Positions 8,303 to 12,812 of a stretch of DNA of 12,812 bases are shown here, piece after piece. The stretch's first letter is position 1. Each line of letters starts with the position of its first letter. Below the pieces are notes generated by a model. It saw nothing but the letters and a program-made list of their open reading frames with translations. It had not been told where the DNA came from and made no database searches. The stretch is taken from the NCBI GenBank assembly GCA_003024985.2, contig PXIH01S0047902.1. The stretch is one strand, 5' to 3'. Origin of the DNA: Euperipatoides rowelli (Eukaryota; Onychophora; Udeonychophora; Euonychophora; Peripatopsidae). A program made the position numbers and the translations under genes.

Positions 8303-8608
8303 TTATCTACCAGTGATTAGGCTGATGAATGCAGGAATAAGACCAGCTAAAATTCCTGGAAGAAATCCAACTTGTACGAGTATTCGCTTTTTAGTTTTGA
8401 GTGGTACGTTTTTTTGAGCTAGTAGAACTAAAATATTTTTATGTCTTTGTAAACATTTCAGTTTTTGTGGTGATAAGTTTATATTTCCTTAATAGCATTC
8501 AATGCGATTTCACTAATGATTTTTATTAAACCTAACAGACCAGTTTCAATCAATTGTTTCCATTGTCTACCTTTCACACGACTAAGTAATTTTAACTACT
8601 GCACTCAT
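8303..8608 (-). pseudogene. Small basic/hydrophobic conserved Polinton protein, frameshifted
   Basis: ATG 8606-8608 and stop 8303-8305 are in one frame 101 codons apart, but that frame is closed in the first half. A second frame is open across it (VKGRQWKQLIETGLLGLIKI), so two compensating shifts are needed, near 8590 and about 8485. The second half is basic (NVPLKTKKRILVQ) and then strongly hydrophobic (GFLPGILAGLIPAFISLI), suggesting a membrane-active or membrane-anchored C terminus. Small proteins with a Lys/Arg patch followed by a Gly/Leu/Pro hydrophobic end are common next to the ATPase in adintovirus-like elements. Its start overlaps the end of the ATPase remnant by about 17 bases. Function unknown. 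Confidence 0.55.
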
Positions 8609-8968
8609 TTTTGCTGATCCATTTCTTACTGATATAAATGACCGGGGTTTCTCCTGGAAGTACCCCTGACTGAAGTTGGAAGAGTTCTGATGTTGACGGG
8701 GCAAGATTGATCATTAAATACCCATACTTTTTTTAAAGTTACATCCTCGTACAAATCTTTAACATATTGAATATCACAAGGTCGGATTTGTGAGGCAAAG
8801 GTTAATTTTTTTTTTATCATGAGGATTTTTAAATAAAATGATATAGTGGGAATTTAAACTAATGGTTCTTAAATCTTTAAAATAAAGATTTTGTGTGATA
8901 ATGATAATACTAAGATTTCTATGATGACTTCCTCTTGTAAATAATGTAGTAATATGGCTATCTTTACT
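8592..8968 (-). pseudogene. ATP: C-terminal remnant of FtsK/HerA-type DNA packaging ATPase
   Basis: Would pump DNA into the capsid. Reading from 8968 down, the block TTLFTRGSHHRNLSIIII, then TQNLYFKDLRTISLNSHYII and LFKNPHDKK is strongly characteristic of Polinton ATPases: the segment after Walker B containing the conserved Gln-Asn and Asn-Ser-His signature. A shift near 8790-8820 leads to DIQYVKDLYEDVTL, and a further shift near 8725 to YGYLMINLAPSTSELFQL and GETPVIYI, ending at TAA 8592-8594. The whole N-terminal half, including the P-loop (Walker A) and Walker B, is absent: sequence upstream of 8968 on this strand is polymerase. About 125 codons remain of a protein usually near twice that. 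Identity is strong; function is lost. Confidence 0.85.
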
Positions 8969-8972
8969 ACAA

Positions 8973-11186
8973 CAATCATGGAGAGGTAAATAAGTGTGCA
9001 GGCTCAAGCTTATAATGCTTTTTGCAGGAAAGTTGAAACTGCTCAAAAATGTCTGCTAAAATCAAAACGTCACATTTTAAATACAAATCATTATAATCAC
9101 ATAATGTCTGTAGATGAAATTTATCCCAGACATTGCATGCATGATAATATTTTTATCTGATATGTGCGTGTCAAATAAATCTGAATAAAATTTATTCTGA
9201 GGCAGTAACTGCCATTCCAGATACCGATCCATATTGTCGATATACTGGTACAGAAAAACTCCCTTTCTTAAAATAAGGCTATGTGTAACCTTGTCAGGGA
9301 AATTTCATATTGTGATGTTGATTTGTTCTGGTTCTAATCTTTTAGCTAAGCTAGCTAAGCTGGAAGGCAGAAACTGGTAACTATCTAAGAATCGCAAAAT
9401 GACTTTTTACCATCATCACACACTACTTCTTTACTTAGTCAAATGTAGGTCTCTTTGGTTTGAGGGATCATGTATAGTTCTCCAGCATACTTGGGTAGTG
9501 TTAAAGATTTAATGAAAAGATGGGCATCATATTTGGAATAGTTGTGGAAAATGACAGAGATTAATTTTAATTGTTTATATCAGAGGTCGCAAGTATTACA
9601 AAGAGGGCCCTGTTACTCCCCTGAGATATGATCCTGATCTCTAACTTTATTATATGTTGTTAGATTAAACTCCTCTTGGCATAGGTATCATTGAGTGGCA
9701 TCGTCAAACTTTGACTGCTGTTCATCGGTTATATTCATACGTACATGTGTTTTCATATACTCAGAGTATATGCTTAGCATCTTTATAGAGATTACCAATA
9801 AAATGATCATGTACATCTTTACCCCTGTATTGAAAAAATTTTTCTTTAAATCTAGGATTCTTTTCAAATTATTTTTTATCTCGAAACATATTTTTATTAT
9901 AGTAAACATAAGCTGTAGGGATATGTTTGTGAAGAATATTGGGGTCTGTGGATTTATCAAACAGGCATTCGAAATCCGCATAAATAACAAAGGGAACCTT
10001 ATGGCAATGTTCATATTACTTAAATTTAAGTATATTATGTTCATCATTTGGGAGCACTATGTGTGCAGTTTCATTTTTTAAACAATAAAGTTGATGTTTA
10101 TCCAATAAATCTTGATGCCCATAGTGTCCCAAACAATTATGGCAAAAAATGTACCGGCTTGATATTCAGTGACTTAGGAATTCAAAAGCCTGCTTAAGTC
10201 TTTGATAAAAACATAATGTGATGATGTATCATTTCTAATGAATAAAACATCCACAGACCTAGGATGAGTAATTCAGGAGTCATATACAATGGAATGAATT
10301 TTTTATAGTCATTAACATCGATAACATTGACATAAATTAAATTTTGTTTTTCAAATTTAGGAATATCTGTCAATGCTATGGGAAAATAATATCTTTAAAT
10401 TTTAAATCTCCAAAATGACATTCATAGAGGGATTAACAATATGCGTTATTAGGGTAAAGTGTATGATAGTGTCCTGCCAGAACACTCAAGGCAAAACATT
10501 TTTCATTGTCTGAGTTTAGTACATTGATACAAGCCATCTTTTTCTTAATATATGCTGGTAAGTCGATATAGGATGAACCTTTTAAAATATCACACATGTT
10601 CAAGCATAACTCGAGAAATAAGATCGACAGTAACAACCAATCTGAACCTTTGTGGGTGAGATCATCAATCTCTTTCAAGAGAGATGTGAACAAGGACTCT
10701 AATATCTTATGTAAATTTATACCCCTAGTAATTAAAATATTTTTAGTTTTAAATACAAATGACAGGTATCCTCACCTCTTTTGAACATGCAATGTAACTT
10801 CAAATTTACCTTAAGAGCATCATGATTATTTAAAATTTGAATGATTTTGCTCTTAAGGCGATATTTAGTTTTTTCAGAAATATTTTTACATCTTTAACCT
10901 CATTTGGTGGAGTGAATCTCCAAGTCTGCAAGTAGCAACAGAAGGCCATCTCTACTTGGAAGGGTTCGGCTTTGCAATTATCATTTGAATCATCTGAGTC
11001 TAGTGGCTCATCATCGGATTCAATAGCAGAATTATTTGATGGTATATTTTTAATTTCATCATCATCAATCAAACCATCATCATTATCAGAATCAGAATCA
11101 TAAATATTAACATGAGGAGTGGGTACATCACTATGATCCAGGGAATAAGAACATGAAGGACTGGGTTGTGATGAAAAATCTTTCAG
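8973..11186 (-). pseudogene. POLB: Protein-primed family B DNA polymerase, N-terminal and exonuclease part only, broken
   Basis: Replicative polymerase of the element. In order on the minus strand: an acidic head (about 11186-10990, DSDSDNDD); a basic part near 10870-10760; KGSDWLL then GSSYIDLPAYIKKK (10690-10530); a zinc-finger-like C-x2-C-x12-H-x3-C at 10144-10082; exonuclease motif I VIYADFE with Asp at 9974-9976 and Glu at 9968-9970; a Cys/His block GPLCNTC near 9595-9610; exonuclease motif II FHNYSKYDAH with Asp at 9526-9528; KGVFLYQYIDN near 9255; a motif III region about 9080-9110; and HLFTSP ending at 8979. Many stops and shifts interrupt it. All palm motifs are missing: the reading ends at 8973 and ATPase sequence follows. 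The start is unclear; the frame is open from a TGA at 11187-11189 without a good ATG, so the acidic head could be a separate protein. Confidence 0.85.
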
Positions 11187-11404
11187 TCAGGGAATGAGAT
11201 GTCCCATCATGCATCATAATATGATGTCATATGTCCATATATGGACATAAAAATGAGAATGAGAGTGAGAATGAGAACAAGAGCAAGAACAAGAGTGAGA
11301 ACAAGAACAAGAGTGAGAATGAGAGTGAGATATACCATCATGCATCATAATGTGATGTCATATGCCCAAATTTGGCCATAAAAACAGCCTAAACCTACAA
11401 ACAC
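11187..11404. repeat. Right terminal inverted repeat
   Basis: Two copies of the unit shared with the left end (inverse of TATGACATCA...ATGATGCATGATGGGA) lie at about 11193-11250 and 11328-11383. Between them is a purine-rich hexamer microsatellite (GAATGAGAGTGA/GAACAAGA type), the complement of the left one. The outer word CAGCCTAAACCTACAAA ends at 11401 and pairs with window positions 1-17. Because the left partner is cut by the window edge, the true right terminus may lie further out, up to the (TA)n at 11511. Confidence 0.85.
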
Positions 11405-11506
11405 TCAAACAGGAAGTCAGCCATCTTGGATATTCAAATTCAAAAATATGGCCGTCATCTTGAAAAGAGCCGGATTGGGTTCGAAATGCTGTATTCTTTC
11501 TACTTA

Positions 11507-11510
<4 letters not shown>

Positions 11511-11547
<37 letters not shown>
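11511..11547. repeat. (TA)n dinucleotide microsatellite
   Basis: About 18 uninterrupted TA units. It lies about 110 bases outside the recognised right repeat. The stretch between (11405-11510) contains GTCATCTTGAAAAGAGCC, a partial inverse match to 411-428 inside the left repeat. Confidence 0.95.
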
Positions 11548-11550
<3 letters not shown>

Positions 11551-12721
11551 TCATTCCATGCCAAGTCACTAATGAGACTACTACTGTATATAGACTTGCA
11601 ATCTCTGACAGTTTCATATACAAGATACCGATGTAAAACCAATAATTAAAAATTATTTAATGAATTGAATATAAACAAAAATCAGGAATGTACAACTCCA
11701 GTGGTCCAGTGGTCTTGGCTGTTGATTGCCGGAGCTAGTAAACATAATGGGTCTTAGGATCAATCCTGGTTATCAAAGGTGCTGGAAAATGGTTAATTTT
11801 TATAAAGTTGTATTTTCTATCTAGATTCCAACTTGATGCGAGCAAAAAAATGGATTTTTACTGACTGGACAATCGTCAGGATTAGGCACCTGAGGTTAGA
11901 AGATTGTAAATAGAATATTCTAACATATACATATTTACAATATCTAGGTTACATGTTAGAAAAAACATTTATTTAAAAAAAATCAAAAATGTACAAGTTA
12001 AAATAAATTGGAAGGAATATAAAACTTATACAGTACTGTATATTTAATTGGTATCTCTTTCAAGTTTTAACAATGATTTCTATAACTGTGGTTTAACATC
12101 TATATTCTTTGTTTCGGACAATATTTTATTTTCAACTGGTTTGAACTGCATGAGCAAATCTCATCAAAATATAAAAATTTTTCTATTTCCTTTGTGGAGA
12201 TTTTAAGAAAACCTTAATTTGATATGTTAAAAGAACCAAAGATAGTCTATATGCTTAATTTTTAAAATTATTTTATTAAGATGATTCCCAAAAAAAGTTT
12301 CATGATTATATCACATGTGTTGGTACTTATTGTCCCATGGCATTGTTGAATTCGGACATCAACATTTTACAACATAAATGCTTATTGACTTGTTAATTTT
12401 GCAGATGCCATCTTGCCTGATGGAATTTTTTAAATAAAATATCGAAGCATACAACAGGCTTTATTCCAATATTATTATTTATTTAGCCTTCCAAACAGAA
12501 TAAATAGAAATATTTCCTATATCCTTAGATTAGATTGGACAAATGATTTTATAATGTTGCTAAAAAATACAATGTATAGGCTACTATTCTACCAACGAAA
12601 TTTGAATCAGTCTGTTGGTACTCTACCAACAGTAAAAAATCACATAATTGGATGAGGGATAAGGCTAGTATTTTGCATTAGCCTAAATGTGCTTCCTGTT
12701 TTTAGATCATCCTGGCGATTA
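11548..12721. other. Flanking host-like DNA, no gene seen
   Basis: AT-rich sequence without an open frame of useful length on either strand and without recognisable Polinton, tRNA or rRNA signals. It lies outside the terminal repeat and is likely the insertion-site flank, or an additional unrecognised repeat. Confidence 0.6.
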
Positions 12722-12812
12722 TCTTATATATAAAAATGAAAACTTGTCTGTCTGTCTGTCTGTATGTTCACTATACAAATCCACAGTTTTAGAAATAGAG
12801 GCTTGAAATTTT
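12722..12812 (+). mobile_element. Possible 5' edge of a second transposable element (Helitron-like?)
   Basis: TCTTATATATAAAAATGAAA followed by four TGTC units (12745-12762) and a stretch on actatacaaatccacag resembles the starts of repeated elements common in invertebrate genomes, including some Helitrons, which begin TC. The window ends before anything diagnostic. Low confidence; based on general resemblance only. Confidence 0.25.

Noticed and set aside
9345-9362. AGCTAAGCTAGCTAAGCT palindrome as an operator site
   Set aside because: Lies within polymerase coding sequence and is explained by a Leu/Ala/Ser-rich stretch; no supporting context.
9688-10047. Minus-strand ORF of 119 codons
   Set aside because: Wrong frame of the polymerase; the motif-bearing frame overlaps it.
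9695-10081. Plus-strand ORF of 128 codons
   Set aside because: Antisense to the polymerase exonuclease region, where the minus strand carries YADFE and zinc-finger motifs; composition is a Phe/Ile-rich shadow.
11358-11642. Minus-strand ORF across the right repeat and the (TA)n tract
   Set aside because: Crosses a microsatellite (alternating Tyr-Ile) and the terminal repeat; no domain or start signal.

Overview
The window is eukaryotic (metazoan) genomic DNA, AT-rich and from a draft assembly (N bases near 4637-4647, 5038, 8131 and 8183). Positions 1 to about 11404 hold one nearly complete but heavily decayed Maverick/Polinton element of the adintovirus-like kind. The evidence is inverted terminal repeats (1-530 and 11187-11404) enclosing a recognisable Polinton gene set in two convergent blocks: integrase with chromodomain, penton-like minor capsid, pVI/pX-like small protein, double-jelly-roll major capsid and adenain-like protease on the plus strand; two small conserved proteins, an FtsK/HerA-type packaging ATPase remnant and a protein-primed family B DNA polymerase remnant on the minus strand. 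The host species cannot be named from this sequence.

Layout. 1-530: left terminal repeat with degenerate TCTCAY-type microsatellite. 748-884: 24-bp tandem repeat followed by a TATA box. 979-3428: a left accessory module of four unrecognised genes, two of which appear to be spliced. One is Cys-rich with a Lys-rich tail. Three of the four (2223-2579, 2915-3299, 3300-3428) are still intact. 3510-7597: integrase and virion genes, tightly packed and all broken by stops and frameshifts. 7598-7749: convergence zone. 7750-11186: minus-strand genes. 11187-11404: right terminal repeat. 11511-11547: (TA)n. 11548-12812: flanking host-like DNA without a credible gene, ending in a TE-like stretch.

In this family the integrase inserts the element, the polymerase replicates it, and the capsid, penton, protease and ATPase genes would build and fill a particle. 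Here none of those genes is intact. The polymerase keeps its N-terminal and exonuclease part but has lost the palm. A deletion joins it at 8968-8973 to the C-terminal part of the ATPase, whose Walker A region is gone. The protease has Tyr where the catalytic His is expected. The element is therefore best read as an old, non-functional endogenous copy. Some single-base frameshifts could be assembly error, but the many substitution stops and the polymerase/ATPase deletion argue for real decay.

The most unusual part is the left accessory module: it has introns and TATA promoters, its genes are unrecognised, and much of it is open while the core is broken.
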